From contig JAVLRN010000002.1 in assembly GCA_032821775.1 (NCBI GenBank), forward strand, positions 1,612,001-1,676,000: DNA of 64,000 nt, read 5' to 3'. Position 1 is the stretch's first letter. Each line of letters opens with the position of its first letter. Source of the stretch: Sanguinoderma infundibulare. Taxonomy: Eukaryota > Basidiomycota > Agaricomycetes > Polyporales > Polyporaceae. A model generated the notes under the pieces. The model did no database searches. It saw only the letters and a program-made list of their open reading frames with translations, and was not told the origin of the DNA. Shown here in pieces: positions 1-11,912 of the stretch. Both the position numbers and the translations under genes were made by a program.

Positions 1-1
1 C

Positions 2-817
2 TCGCCCCTCACGGGCACGGAGGAGATCCTGCTGGGTGGGAGCGTGCCGGTGGACGACGTGGAGGTGGAGGACGTCAGGGCGGACGAGGGCGCGTTCGTG
101 GCCAAGTTCAAGATCCCCATGTTCCAGAAGCGCATGCGCATCTCGGGCGCGATCCGGCTCGAGTTTATCGCGAAAGGTGCGTCTCGCCCTCGCGCGAGGT
201 TGTGCTGCCGTGGAGCATTTGTTGACGGCGCAAGCGACGCACACGCAGGACGCCTCTGGGAGCTATCCTTCATCGCCACGAAGAGCGACCACGACAAGCG
301 CCTCGGGTACCAGTACGTCAAGACCGGCAGCTGGGTCGTCCGCCTCGCCCTCCTCCCGCACAGCCCGCCGACGTGGATTGATTCCCGCCTCGTCATCGAG
401 GATCCCCGCGCGCGCGGCCAAGAGCCCCCACCCTCACGCTCGTCGCTCTACTCCGGACCGCCAACCTCGCTCTTCCAAGCGGTCATGGCCGCGGACGACG
501 AGCCCACGACGGGGCCGTCCGCGTCCGCGTCCCCGAAGCCGAAGCCGATGGTGCAGCTGCGGCTCAAGGCGCGCGAGCAGCTCACGGCGGCGCGATGGGA
601 TCACAACTCGCAGATCGTGATCGCGCTCGAGGAGAGCACGCTCGCGAACAGCTTGCAATTCAAGTACGTCTTCCTACGTCAGTCCGGTCGAGACATAGGA
701 CTGACATTGGCACTTTTTGTGCGCAGTGGTTGCCCGTACTTCGAGGCCGACGGTTTGTTGATCGCGCGGCTCGAAGCCAAGCTCGGGCCTCCTGGCAGCG
801 ACTGCATCATCTGCTGA
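2..817 (+). CDS. 3' part of unidentified protein ending in a CAAX-like tail
   Basis: The reading frame is already open at the window edge, so the 5' end is missing. Two introns are visible: 177-248 (GTGCGT..GCAG, 72 nt) and 664-726 (GTACGT..GCAG, 63 nt). Removing them joins 'LEFIAK' to 'GRLWELSFIATKSD' and 'LANSLQF' to 'NGCPYFEADG'. The stop is at 815-817. The visible protein is mixed alpha/beta in composition with a Ser/Pro-rich stretch (around 500-545) and ends in D-C-I-I-C. A C-terminal Cys-aliphatic-aliphatic-X fits a prenylation box with X = Cys, which would place the protein at a membrane. I do not recognise the family, and function is not assigned. The splice pattern and GC-rich third positions make it a real gene; the prenylation idea is an inference from four residues. 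Confidence 0.7.
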   Translation, partial: SPLTGTEEILLGGSVPVDDVEVEDVRADEGAFVAKFKIPMFQKRMRISGAIRLEFIAKGASRPRARLCCRGAFVDGASDAHAGRLWELSFIATKSDHDKRLGYQYVKTGSWVVRLALLPHSPPTWIDSRLVIEDPRARGQEPPPSRSSLYSGPPTSLFQAVMAADDEPTTGPSASASPKPKPMVQLRLKAREQLTAARWDHNSQIVIALEESTLANSLQFKYVFLRQSGRDIGLTLALFVRSGCPYFEADGLLIARLEAKLGPPGSDCIIC

Positions 818-1418
818 GAATGCGTGCGGTTGCGTCTTAAAGACGCTGTGCTTGATAGCACGATGCTTGTGGCAACAGCTCTTTGCTTAGAGTTTCTTCG
901 CTTTGGTGGATATTTAATGGATACCAATGTTGTACTAGTAGTGTATCGGATGTACTTGATAACGACACCACGATCTGCACCGGGGCTTCATTCCATGTGG
1001 TGACCGTACGGAGGAGGGATCTGGACAATCTGCACCATCTCACTCGACGAGCCAACATCCTGATCCAAACCCCTGCGGCATCACGAAAAGCAGCAACATC
1101 ATTGTGAATTATGCATTCTGAACGAAGCGGGCACCCGGACGCTGCCCCTTCGAGCACGAGAACGTTAACCGGACAGGAAGTATGTACATTCGTCGACTAG
1201 GACAAGCCCCAGGACGCTCAACAACCAAGGGCCTTGACAGGCACAATGGCTTGCGATGGATGACTGCAGTGTGCGGCGAGGCAGAAATATCAGAGCATAA
1301 AGTACACGGCTTGGAACAAAAGCCAATGGCGCGGCGTTCGAGTTGGAGGAAGGTACCACAAGCATACGAGCACAACCGCGGCGTCGTGGGTATATGTACA
1401 TCTATCGCCCTCGTGGGG
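818..1418. other. Intergenic, convergent 3' regions
   Basis: Lies between the stop of the plus-strand gene and the inferred 3' end of the minus-strand membrane protein gene. Only short, mutually overlapping open frames with no splice support. I see nothing else in it. Confidence 0.5.
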
Positions 1419-3702
1419 CTAGTAATACGTCCCGTGCGAGATCGAGCTCGGGGAGAGGACGGCGGTCGTGGTCGGGGACGCGCAGCACGTCTCGGAGGCG
1501 GTGCCCTCGGATGGCCCGAGCGTTAGGGACGTTGGGGAACACGGGAATCCACAGTCTGAGATGGACGACGAGCCGGGGTCGCTGTCCATCCCCAGGTCGT
1601 GCGTGACTAGGCGACGCGCGAGCGAGTCCCTTCGTGAGTCGTTGTGTGGCGGCGGTGGAGAGGAAAACCACAGCGGTCAGCCCGGTCTGGAGTTCTGGAC
1701 TGGGAGCGACTGTACGTACTTGTTGACCTCCTTGCGCTCCGCAAACCGTGCGGGCATGGAGATGGAGATCGCGCCGACGTCCATCGGCATGCGGGGGAAG
1801 GCGGACGACGAGCGGGTCCGCGTGCGCGAGTGGCCTCCGTTGTTGCGAGCGCTGAGCGCGGTGGAGTCGCCGGAGGGCCCATGCGTGGTGCATAGCGCGT
1901 CTTCTGGAGCGCACTGCAATGGGATTGATTTGAGGTCCGCGTTTGGGCATGATGCGAACCCGACCACTCTGTGACTCCGGATGCGGGTTAGCACGACTTG
2001 AACAAAGCCAAGGAGAGAAATCAAGACGACACGCACGCGTTCCGCGACGAACGCGATCTGCCGAGCGAGATCTTGGGTAGAAGGAATACGGTCTTCTGGT
2101 CGAGACGTTCGTATTGGCGGCAGGCGGTGTGTTGGCTGTATAGAGGTTCACTACGTGTTACGCGTATGGCTGTAGAGACGATAGGAAATGACTGACATGA
2201 CGAGCCCTAGATTGAGGGGTGAGCGACGTGCATCATACATGGTCAGTGGTGAGTAGATGACACGTACATGCGAAGAAACAAAGCGCCTTTAGAACAATCA
2301 AAGGTCAGGGTTGAACGGGCATGAGCATGACTGATGCGAATAAGACGTACCCGACGGAAATAAGCTAGGCATCAACAGTATCGATCAGTCCTAGTCAAGT
2401 GTGAGCTAATCATAACCAACTCACGATTCCAGTGCCTGAGTCCAATGAACACGGCCTTGCGCCATTCGTCAATCGAATTGCAAGCAAAATAAAAACGAGG
2501 AGCGACGCACAAGAAGCGTCACGCTCACGAACCACCACACTCCAAGGCTGATAGCACCGCCGCGGTAAACCTGATTCAAGAGCCCGGACGGTGGTCTCTC
2601 TGACCCGGTATCGTCTTGTAAGCGAATCGAATGTGCACGATCGGAGACCGACGACGATCGCGGGGACATGAGGCCAATGAAACTGAAGGTGAACACCATC
2701 GTCGACAGGTATATGCCTGCGTGCAGAACAATCGATCACCGCAAGACGAGAGTGAGCGGAGTGTAGGAGCTTACAAACTGAAGCCAGGGTAACGTGGTAA
2801 TTGCCGAGGTAAGCCTCGTCAAGGGGAAAGTTGACCATCTCTGCGAGGGGAGACAGGCCACGGTGACCATCTGGACGATGCCGACCAAGTAATTGCCAAG
2901 GGCAACGCACCGAAACATATTGCGGCCCACAGACCCAATTGTGACACTGTTGTGATACCCCATATCAAGCCACTCCTCCAGAGCGCATTCCTGTCCGGAA
3001 AGCCAAATGAGAGCAAGTCGGGAGACGACAAGTAGACGCCTCGGGACGTACACGCGCATGAGGAATATCGAGAAGGCAAATGCGAGGGAAACGTGGCGCA
3101 GGATCTGATACCAGGGTAGGGCATGGAGCAAGACGGGAGTCCGTACAAGTTAGTCCGACAAGAGCGGTCGCGGAGTTGAACGTTAATGGGCGTACAAGGG
3201 CTATTTTGCCTAGAGTCTGTGCACGTCAAACAAGCGGGTGAGTGAATGCCTTGGATAGCTCTTCCAGCAGTTGGGCGGTGACAGCGGATGGTAGGCGCAC
3301 TCACCAGAGCGAAGGGACGCGGCATGCCAGCGGCGTAGATCATTTCAAGGATGACAGAGGCGACGGTCGTGTATTTGCAGGGAAAGAAGAGCGTGAACGC
3401 GCTCCAGAAACGTCCTCGTTTTCCTCTGAGACAGGCGACATCGAAGGGAAGGCTAGTTACCACCAGCCATCTGGACGTCGACGTGATGAAAACAATACGG
3501 CCTCGATTCAAAACTCGTGGATCAAGGTGCAAAATGGGTACTCACAGGAACGCGCCACTGCACAGCTGCACAACGGCCAACAAGACTTCTGAATAGACGA
3601 AAGGTCAGGGAAAGTTGGGTCCCTATGAGCGATTAACCACGCACCTTGAGCTAGCTCCACATCCTCCATAACGTCTCCGCCATTTGTGTAACGAACTGTC
3701 AT
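1419..3702 (-). CDS. Multipass membrane protein, DUF6533-like, paralogue of the gene at 5339
   Basis: The start is ATG at 3702. Exon 1 encodes 'MTVRYTNGGDVMEDVELAQ'; after a short intron exon 2 gives 'EVLLAVVQLCSGAFL'. Later exons give 'SLPFDVACLRGKRGRFWS' with a hydrophobic run to about 3320, 'VSLAFAFSIFLMR' (about 3095-3055), a hydrophobic exon containing 'GLWAAICFG' (about 2990-2910) and 'MVNFPLDEAYLGNYHVTLASV' split near 2770. Each matches the order and spacing of exons in the plus-strand gene at 5339. The third exon has the layout of the DUF6533 core (hydrophobic, L-x-x-D/E, basic loop, W, hydrophobic), so I place it near that family. The 3' half is weak: a hydrophobic exon near 2700-2470 and a Ser-rich tail at 2130-1419, whose frame and membership in this gene are uncertain. 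Function unknown; the product would sit in a membrane. Confidence 0.5.
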
Positions 3703-5338
3703 AAATACAATTGCTTGAGGAGCAAGGATGGGTCAGATAGAAGGAGCGTCGGTCGAGAGCTCAGTGGAGCCTCTGTGCAGTGGCACGGTCATGCAGGGGG
3801 TGAGGGGAATGAAAGCTCGCGAAGGCGTTGAGAAGCCGGGCGTGCGATGCAACCACCGCCAGAACCCGCCCCCGTTCGCGAGGCGGACATTGTCAATTGA
3901 TGCTCTGGCCTTCTCTCCCGCCTGGACCGCGCCTGCGCATCAGGGAAGGTCCTTAGCGACAGTTAGCGACCCGCCGACCCCTCGCGGACTTTCATTTTCT
4001 TTACGTGGACTGGGAAGAGGACGACCTGAGGACAATGAAGCGCACGGCTCGGCACCGGGATTCAGTCATAAATTTTGGACAGAAGGCGAGATGATGGGAT
4101 GAGGCAAGGATGAGGTGAGGCCAAGGTGAGGCCGCTGGCAGCGAGAGTGACAAGATGCTCTAAGCGCGGGCTTCGTGGCGTTGATCCCTTGTCCAACACC
4201 ACCATCTTCGCACTCCTGCTTATGGGTCCCTCCGCACCGGCTACCTCACCTGAGGCATTCGGAGGCCGATTAACGGCTGCAGGTAAAGAGCCCGAGCCTT
4301 CTTGCACTCACACCGTTTGCCGATTGAATGGGAGAGCTTGCAAGGCGCAACTTCGGTAAGCGGTGAACTGAGATCGCCAATATCCTACTTAACGACTGAG
4401 ACCGTCTCGGCTGACACTTGGATGCAGACTGACAGCTGCAAGCGCCTTGAACAATCGGTGTTCAGGAGCCCCGCGTAAATCCAGCTTGTCATACTATGGG
4501 GGAGAAGTCGTTTCAGAAATGACCCTGCCTCATGCCATAAACTGCGTGCGCAGTGAGCATTCTACTTACGTTATCTTGTCAAGCTGCTCTTTCCACCCAG
4601 ATGAGGTCTTGGGCGGGTCTGTCAAATGTACTGCAGCCCTGCCAGAGTCTGAATCCCTCGAAACCGACATTCGAAGCTCCTGCCAGCTGCTACCCTGGTT
4701 CCACTGGGGCACGCAGCGCAGCGATCAATCAGTAATTATGCGAAGCGCCTTCGGAGGACAGAAAGTTTGCCGCAGAACGCCTTCGCCCCGCCATGTGGGA
4801 TTGGCTTTCTGTGGGCATCTGCCGGAATAACTCCACGCTGCCTACTGCCCACAGCGGCTTAGTCCATATTGGTCACTCATCCTACCAGCCGTCAGCCAGA
4901 TGATGGCACTCACCACTCGCGGCGACATGACTCGACATGATTGCGTACTCGGCGCCCAGCGTCCCTTTCAGCTCGTTCCTGGTCATTCACTCTCATAGCG
5001 CCGACGCCGTCAGAGTTAACCTCTCCATCAGGGCGTAACGGGCCGATGATCTGGCACCGGTCTCGGTTGCTCGGTAACGCTCCCATTCTGACCGACCCCG
5101 TTTCTTCGCTGGAACGCGCTTGGTCGGCCCTGGAGTGCGCTTCTTCCTTCTCCACTTCAATCGCCCGCCTGTCGTATTAAACTGCTGTCGCTCATTTAGT
5201 CTGGACCTATTCTCCTTTCTCCTCTCCACATCTTCTTCGCCGGCCTTGGTCACCACTGCGAATCATCACCTGGACGAGTCGACTGCGACAACGCCAACGC
5301 CGTCCACGTCGCAATTTGCAACCTGATGCAAAGCCGGG
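3703..5338. promoter_or_regulatory. Divergent intergenic region between two paralogous membrane genes
   Basis: About 1.6 kb separates the start codons of the two divergently transcribed paralogues. It contains only short open frames without splice support. It must hold both promoters, but I cannot point to a specific site with confidence. Confidence 0.4.
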
Positions 5339-7395
5339 ATGGTTCTAGCAGTCGAGGAAGGGGATGGGTCACAGCCTGTTGAGGGTAAGCTATCCGCCTC
5401 AAACTCGCGTCGCTTCGCGCGACAGGGCTTCATCCCATTCCCTTCTCCCATTGACGTGACGCACCTCGTTTCAGACTATGCCATGGCGCTGCTTGTGCCC
5501 AATCTAATCTCGGGGTTCGCATGGTGAGCGGATTCTCCCCATGTCTTGTGTTACAACACCGTCTCGTCTCAACGGTGCCTGTCCTCGTAGCATGAACTTC
5601 CTCTCCCATCTTCCTTACGACCTCGCACTCCTTCGGGGAAGGGTCGGGTGCAGGCCAGGAGCGTTCTTGCTCTACTTCGGATGTCGTTGCTCGAGCCTTC
5701 TGGCTGTGGTCTCGCTGCTCCTGTACTCCGACACGTACCCGGCGGTGCGCATTCCCGTAAGTCGCCCCATGCTGGTTCGCATTTGTACGATCGTATGACT
5801 CACCCAAGCGCATGTCGCGCGCGCTTTCCACAGGTATTCCAATGCATCTGCCAGGTACGTCAAAGGGTTCATGCATCGACGAGTTTACGAACGCGATGCG
5901 TCTCAGGCTACGTCCGCACTTGCGTTGGGTTTCGCGTTCAGCATACTCGTGATCCGAATGTGCGTCCTCCCGTCTCCGCCCTTCTCTTTAGTCTTGAGCT
6001 CAGCATGCTTCAGATGCCTCCTGTACAAGAACAAGTTCCTCAGCCTCTTCATGGAGCTCGTGACGATCGCATTGTGGGGAGTGATACTTCGCAGTACGTC
6101 TCCCTCGCCTCTTGACCCTCCACACTCATCAAATCGTGCTCGATTAGACATGCAAGATGTAGACCAAGTCGGACCTTCGAGGGAGCTTTTAGGTTCGCAC
6201 GCGGCCATGACCGTCATCAGTACGTGTGTCAATTATTCGGATTGTCACGGTTCATTGAACTCACCTTGTTCCAGTGCTTTTCATCTCGTCATCTGGGGTA
6301 GTGCTGGGGCTGTTCTACGTTTTCTTCTTTGCGAGGCACGAGCACAACTACAAGGTGCGGGACTGCTTCAAGGCGATGAACGAGGCTGATATCGCCGAGT
6401 TCGGGGCGATATGGGTGGTTGGTACACCTGCGGCTGTGAGTCTTTTCTGGATGAAAGACGAGCAAGGCTAATGTGTTGAATCGTATCCAGATCCTTTACC
6501 TGCTGAACATGCCTGAGCCCTGTGAGCATCCTCGTGTAGTTCACGTCGTAATCTGAGACTCATAACCCGACTGCTCCTAAGCTTGGCACCATTTCGTGAG
6601 TGCTTCAGCGTCCTATGTCATAACCACTACTGCTTCGCTGACCGAGTTATGCAAGACGCTCGGATACACTTCCCGTGAGTTTCTACCAAACCTTTCCTCG
6701 CTTGCGTCGCTGAAGACCTGCGCCTGCTTGGATCTAGTCATAGTTGTGTACGGCGACCCTTTCTACGCGCTGCTTGTGGTATTGACGTCGTTTGATCAGT
6801 TCAATCGCGGCAGCTCGTATCTACCGCAAGATGACCAACCGGCTCGAGTCCTGTCCTGTCAACAACTCCCCATTCAGCATCTACGTCTGGTTCGTCATTG
6901 GTTCGTTTTCATTCAGATCATTCTGAAGCTTCACGGTCATTTCGTCAACCAGGTTGAAAAAGGGCATCCTCTTCGCTGCCGAGAAGCTGCAGTTGAAGGC
7001 TTGGCTCGGTAAGCTCTGTCCTCGTCGAGGCGGCCAGCCTGGCGAGGCCCCTGGATCATCGCAGCGGGCCTCGACGTCCCTCCCGCTATCAGTGTACGTA
7101 ATGCCACGATGATCTCCTCGGAGACAATGTCGGTATTAACAGCGTCGCTGCGGTCCTGCAGGTCTGGGTCGCGCACTGCAGGAAGGCAGCAACCCGGCAA
7201 TCGCCCGTGCGTCCCTGCGCACTCGCGATCGACCTACGCCCACTCTTCCCTGTACGACTCTCGGGCGAGCTGATGTCGCGCTAGCACACGGCATCAATTT
7301 TTACTTTTGGATCGTCCTAGGTTTAGACTCGAGCTTGTGCGTCGGCGCTACGTGTTGCGCGGAGCTTGTAGAGCAGGGGTCGCAGGTGAATGCTC
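5339..7395 (+). CDS. Multipass membrane protein, DUF6533-like, paralogue of the gene at 3702
   Basis: ATG at 5339 ('MVLAVEEGDGSQPVE'), then a typical intron and 'DYAMALLVPNLISGFA' (about 5475-5522). The third exon (5587-5760) encodes 'LPYDLALLRGRVGCRPGAF' followed by a membrane segment. Then come 'ATSALALGFAFSILVIR' (about 5909-5958), 'LLYKNKFLSLFMELVTIALW' (about 6018-6080, using the acceptor just before 6014), 'VLFISSSGVVLGLFYVFFFA' (about 6273-6330) and 'ARIYRKMTNRLESCPVNN' with 'SPFSIYVWFVI' (about 6810-6900). The first six exons match the minus-strand neighbour exon by exon, so the pair arose by an inverted duplication. The 3' end is uncertain: an exon with 'FAAEKLQLKAWLG' (6975-7015) and a possible exon at 7160-7390 are coding-like, but the final splice structure is not resolved. 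Likely an integral membrane protein of unknown role. Confidence 0.5.
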
Positions 7396-8293
7396 GGTAA
7401 GTCCCGTCGACTCTCTCGTGCGGCTCTCGTTCAGGCCTCATATGTTGAAAGTATCCTTCTCTTCCCTCTCTCCGTGTTTCCGGTCTCCGTCGCCTGTCTG
7501 TCTAGGCGCTCCTGTCGCAGTATCCATCGCAAGAACCCCGCCGTTCACCCACTCCCCCTACCCCATTCCTCTGTCGCAGCTGTCGGCATTTACGGTATCT
7601 CTATCGTCGTCCAAGCGGAAGATTTCAGCACGGCATACCAGAACGCCTGTTCTTCTGCGCCGGACGCGTGTTTGCCACGTGTACATGTGTACATACTTTT
7701 GCCTTCGTCCCCAGCGTATGGCAGGCCAGCACATTTCGGTACGTCGCCTCATGTTATCGTCCCATCTGACTCGACGCTCATGCGGGTTGTTGCTTGCCTG
7801 CGATAACGCAGCTTCTAGCAATTAATGGACTCCGAGCCTTGCTTCTTCCAGGCTCACGCCCCTCTCATCATATCACACATAACCCCATATCGGCGCTCAG
7901 GACTTCTCGTACACTATCGAGGCAACTACTGTATGATTCCTATGCCATTGCGTGTTGTATATTGCCTCGTTAACCCCCATGATGTTGGCATCACTGGTCA
8001 TAGCTAGGTTGGTTGCAGATTTAGTCATGGTTCGTCTTCACTTCTAGTAGATGATCATCATATTTCACCGTTGTATGTTCATGTATAGTCCACCTTTTCC
8101 CGTAATGTTCCCTCATGTACTCGGACCGTGCAGTTGGGATCGAAACACCTTTTATTCTACACACAACGACAACGCTGGAGAAAGCAAAAGAGAGCCTTGG
8201 GAGATAAACGAACGTCTGACAAGAACATAGAGAGAAGACACGAGTAGGACGGGGAATGGCTGTCCGCAAATCTCACCACAGTCTACATCGACC
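7396..8293. other. Downstream region, possible last exons of the membrane gene
   Basis: A GTAAGT follows at 7398, so the upstream gene may continue, and hydrophobic open stretches occur at 7440-7800. None can be joined with confidence. From about 7830 on I see only non-coding sequence before the 3' end of the P450 gene. Confidence 0.35.
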
Positions 8294-10678
8294 TTACTCC
8301 TCGCGCGGCGCGAGTGACACGCGCAACGGCATCTGCGCTCCCTCGCCCATCTCGTCCTCGAGCGTCGGCACCATAACGATCGCGGTCGTCTTCCGAATCC
8401 GGTCCACGTCCTGGCTCAGGTCGAACTGGAAGTTCGACACGAGCTCCGTCAGGAACGCCTGCAGCTCGTAAATTCTGCGCCGCGGCGGCCGGGGTGGTGC
8501 GGTGTCAGCAACATTCACAAGTTCGCATACCATCCATCCGCGAGGAACGGGAGCCTCGGGATAAATGTTTCCTTGAGAGAAGTGGTACTCACGCAAAACG
8601 CCAGCCGATGCACGCTCTCACACCGCCGGCGAACGTCAACCTGCGTGTTGTGCGTCGTCCCCCCGCCCTCTCCGATCAGCCGCTGACTCAATAGAATGCC
8701 GAGAGGGAGTGACGTACAGGTTCGAATAGACACCGACCGACGAAGCACGCTTGCCGCTCGATGTGAGCCACCGCTCGGGGTTGAAGACGTGCGCGTCCTC
8801 GCCCCACACGTCCTTTTCCCTGCGCGCCCACAAACGATCAGCCTCCGGACAGTCCTGTCAGTCGCAGCGCGCTCCTCACCTGTTGTACGCACACACGGCC
8901 AGGATCAGCCTGAGCCCCGCGCGGATGGGCAGCGCCGTGATGACCTTGCCCGAGCGCGTCGTGACCGGCTTCGAGAGCGGCAGGACGTCGTCCTTGAGCG
9001 GCTGGCGGAACGTGTGCGGCACGGCGGGGTAGAAGCGCAGGATCTCCTTGAGGACCGCCTGGAGGTACGGCATCGCCTCAAAGTCCGCGACGGTGAAGTC
9101 GGCGCCCCCCCGCTCGCGGATCGTACGCTCCATCGCGTGCACCTCCTCGCGCAGGCGGCGCTGGATCGCGGGCTGCCGCGCGAACTCGAGCAGCGCCCAG
9201 CTGAGCGTGTTCGACGTCGTCTCTTGCCCGGCGAGCATGATCGTCCTGCGGCGCGCGGTGAAGGTTATGAAATGAGTACGTCACAAGGGTAGTCAGCTGC
9301 ACCCACCGCATTTGCGCGACGATTTCCTGGTGGCTCAGGCGCGACTCTCCGCTCTCTAGCGAGTTCTCCCGGACTGCATGAGATCGGGGAGATAAGCCAC
9401 ATGCGAGGCTTCTGGCGGGGACGCGCAAACGCACTGAGGATGCTCATGACGTCCCGAGCGGCCTTGCCAGTCGCCAGAGCCTGGTTCTTTTCTTCTAGAA
9501 GCTCATTGGCCACCTTGTGCGCGGCCGCCCGGTTGAGGCGAGCCTTGTCGAGGCCTTTGCCGGGGAGGTGGTCGTAGAAATACTCTTGCATCCACATTGG
9601 CACGTAGTGCGCGATGTTCTGGACGAAGATCTTCGCGTTCGAGGGCGCGGAGAAGATAGTCATGCTGCGTTCACGTTTCAGCCAAGAGGTCGCGCGCGGA
9701 GGCACGCGCCGACTCACACGAGGTTGCTGTAGGCTTTGCCGAGCTCGCTCGCCTCGTCATCGAGGACGCCGAGCTTATAGTTAAAGGCAGCTGATCCGGG
9801 CGTTCAGCATGTCTGATTAGCAGCTCGAGCGCGGGGATACGAACCTTCTCCAATCGCCTCCAACGTTGCCGGCGCGATGTAGGCGTGCACGTTCATTTTG
9901 ACAGACTCCCCCTTCTGCCCGGTAAGCATGTCCTTCCATTTGAGCGTCACCTGCGTGAAAAGTCAGAAGATTTCCTGTGACGAGTTTCGCGAAAGCGTAC
10001 TTGTTCTGCGTAATGGCGAAACACAGGCAGAAGGGCCTTGGATTCCCGACTTCCAAACGCCGGAAGCATCACCTTCCGCTGCCGCTTGTGCACATCGCCT
10101 ACATAGCCAGGGGAAACGTCAGAATAGCTTATTCGACATGTCACCCACGAGCGCAGCGCACCTTCCGCCCACGTCAGGCCCGGATCCCCGATCAGCCTGG
10201 AGAGGATGCGGCGTTCAGGCTGCTTCGGGAAGTTGTAGCCCGATGTCTGATAGATGTACTGGAGCGTCTTGGGATCGGAGATCCACAACATATCCTCCTG
10301 AAACGTAGGCATTCAGTCATTATTCCGAACTCGGAGCGCGCGGGTAGGGGTGGGCGAAGAGTGGGCATTTCGCGTTGAACTCACCCCGAACGGTGCCTTG
10401 ATGCGGACGATGCTCCCATACTCCTCCAGCCACTTGAAGTCCGTCTCGCCAGACTGCTCTTGGAATAGCTCAGGTAGGTGCCCTGCACGCAGTGTCAGTC
10501 GGCCTGTCAGCTAGAAGGCAAGGCGAAGGCAGAGAAGTCGACTCGAGTACGTACCGAGCCAAAATGACGTTGGCTCCGGTCCGGGGATGTCAGAGATGGA
10601 TGGCCTGGTCAATAAGCGATACAGAAAGCGCAGCAGTCCAAGTCCCACCACGACTGCTGCGAGTTGGACGAGCTCCAT
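8294..10678 (-). CDS. Cytochrome P450 monooxygenase
   Basis: Haem-thiolate monooxygenase with a membrane anchor, expected in the endoplasmic reticulum and dependent on a P450 reductase. ATG at 10678 begins a hydrophobic anchor followed by the Pro-rich hinge 'SDIPGPEP'. About a dozen exons are readable, for example 10678-10555, 10482-10385 and 10297-10162. Diagnostic motifs in order: 'HKRQRKVMLPAF' (C-helix, about 10095-10060), the I-helix 'AGQETTSNTLSW' (about 9235-9200) carrying the oxygen-activating Thr, the K-helix 'EILRFYP' with ExxR (about 9050), 'FNPERW' (about 8800-8780), and the haem-binding 'FAGGVRACIGWRFA' (about 8636-8592), split from the last exon by an intron. The last exon ends 'RVSLAPREE' before the stop at 8294. 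The length is normal for a fungal microsomal P450 and no key residue is missing. Substrate cannot be inferred; no cluster partner is adjacent. Confidence 0.93.
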
Positions 10679-11828
10679 GGCGGGGGAAGTGATAAGAGGA
10701 AGCGTCTGCGTGCGGACTGGGGAGGCATCATCGAGTTCTTATAACAGACGTGGGAGCGGGAACAGGGCCGGTGAGCATCGTGAGTGCCTAATGCTCCCAA
10801 GCATGTTCCTAATTTGCGATGGATTTGCGAAGGGTGGGAAAAGGGGGGACGGTGGGAAGGAATGTAGAAGTGCAACGGGAATTCGCTTCCAAAACCTGCT
10901 CTGACGCGACAGCAGGCATTAGCCGTGGAGGACGCTCTGGAGAGCATCCGAGAACGTGCGATCGAGGAGGTAAGTGATAAGCTACTCACCAATGACCACG
11001 AGTTCGCTTCCTTGCTGGATATAGGACCCAGCAAATGACCGAACGCCACGGAAAGAAGTCGAAGCTGGAATCGGGCACGTTCAGAAGCAGGGATCGCCTC
11101 CTTTGCAAGGCGATACGGAGATCTACTGGTAGGAAACTTGTGACCAATGCAATAAGGCCAGGATTCAGCGCCCGTTGATACGCTGACTCCCACCATACAT
11201 AATATGGCCAGACACGGCTCTTGGAGACCTAACTGCGTCGGCACTGCTGGCCACTCAACTCACATCACGCCATTACAGCATGACCGATGGGTTAGATGAT
11301 TCCTGACGGCATCCAGGCAGACGCACATCGGAGTAATTGGGAATTTCAGCCTGAAGCTTCAGTGAATGGAAAGGTTTAGAACCTACCTGAGACTTGGTTC
11401 GAAACATGCTTATACAGCACACTGTATCCAGCGCGTTCAAGAGGGAGATGCATTGACAGGCGGCAACGGAGGCCCCAGCTGATCAAGGTCCAGACGATGT
11501 CGACTGCGCTGTGCCTAAGGGCATAAGCTGTTAGTGAGACGTTGGGTGATTTTGCCATGGATACATACGGGTCGCAGTGCTGAAAGGGCGGGTCAAGTGG
11601 TGTGGGTGGTGTGGGCGCTGAGGAACACAGGGGGAACAAATTCAAGTTGCGCTGTTCGGCTAAGTAACGGTACGGGCGGCAAGGCGGCCGGGTCCCTGAT
11701 CAAGTAGCGGTGAGTTTGCCACCCAAAGTTGTCTCAATTTCGGGATGATCGACGAGAGGCAACAGTGATAGTTGTTGCCAGCGAGGTGCATCACCAAGAC
11801 CGTGCAGAGAGGGCAAATCCATCGGTAA
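10679..11828. other. Intergenic region upstream of the P450
   Basis: Contains the P450 promoter. Several short minus-strand open frames occur, but they have no recognisable motif and no consistent splice sites. I see no gene I can support. Confidence 0.4.
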
Positions 11829-11829
11829 C

Positions 11830-11833
11830 AAAA
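11830..11833 (-). terminator. RNA polymerase III terminator of tRNA-Ile
   Basis: Four T residues on the minus strand lie 7-10 nt past the 3' end of the tRNA, the usual minimal pol III stop signal. Confidence 0.7.
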
Positions 11834-11839
11834 GATTAT

Positions 11840-11912
11840 GGCCAACGCCGGGATCGAACCGACGACCTTGGCGTTATTAGCACCACGCTCTAACCAACTG
11901 AGCTAGTCGGCC
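11840..11912 (-). tRNA. tRNA-Ile (anticodon AAT)
   Basis: A 73-nt cloverleaf without intron. The acceptor stem GGCCGAC pairs with GTTGGCC (one G-U). The D arm is GCTC..GAGC. The anticodon stem TGGTG/CGCCA carries the loop CTAATAA with anticodon AAT, read as Ile. The T arm is GTCGG-TTCGATC-CCGGC. Internal A-box-like (TAGCTCAGTTGG) and B-box (GGTTCGATCCC) promoters are intact. Confidence 0.95.
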
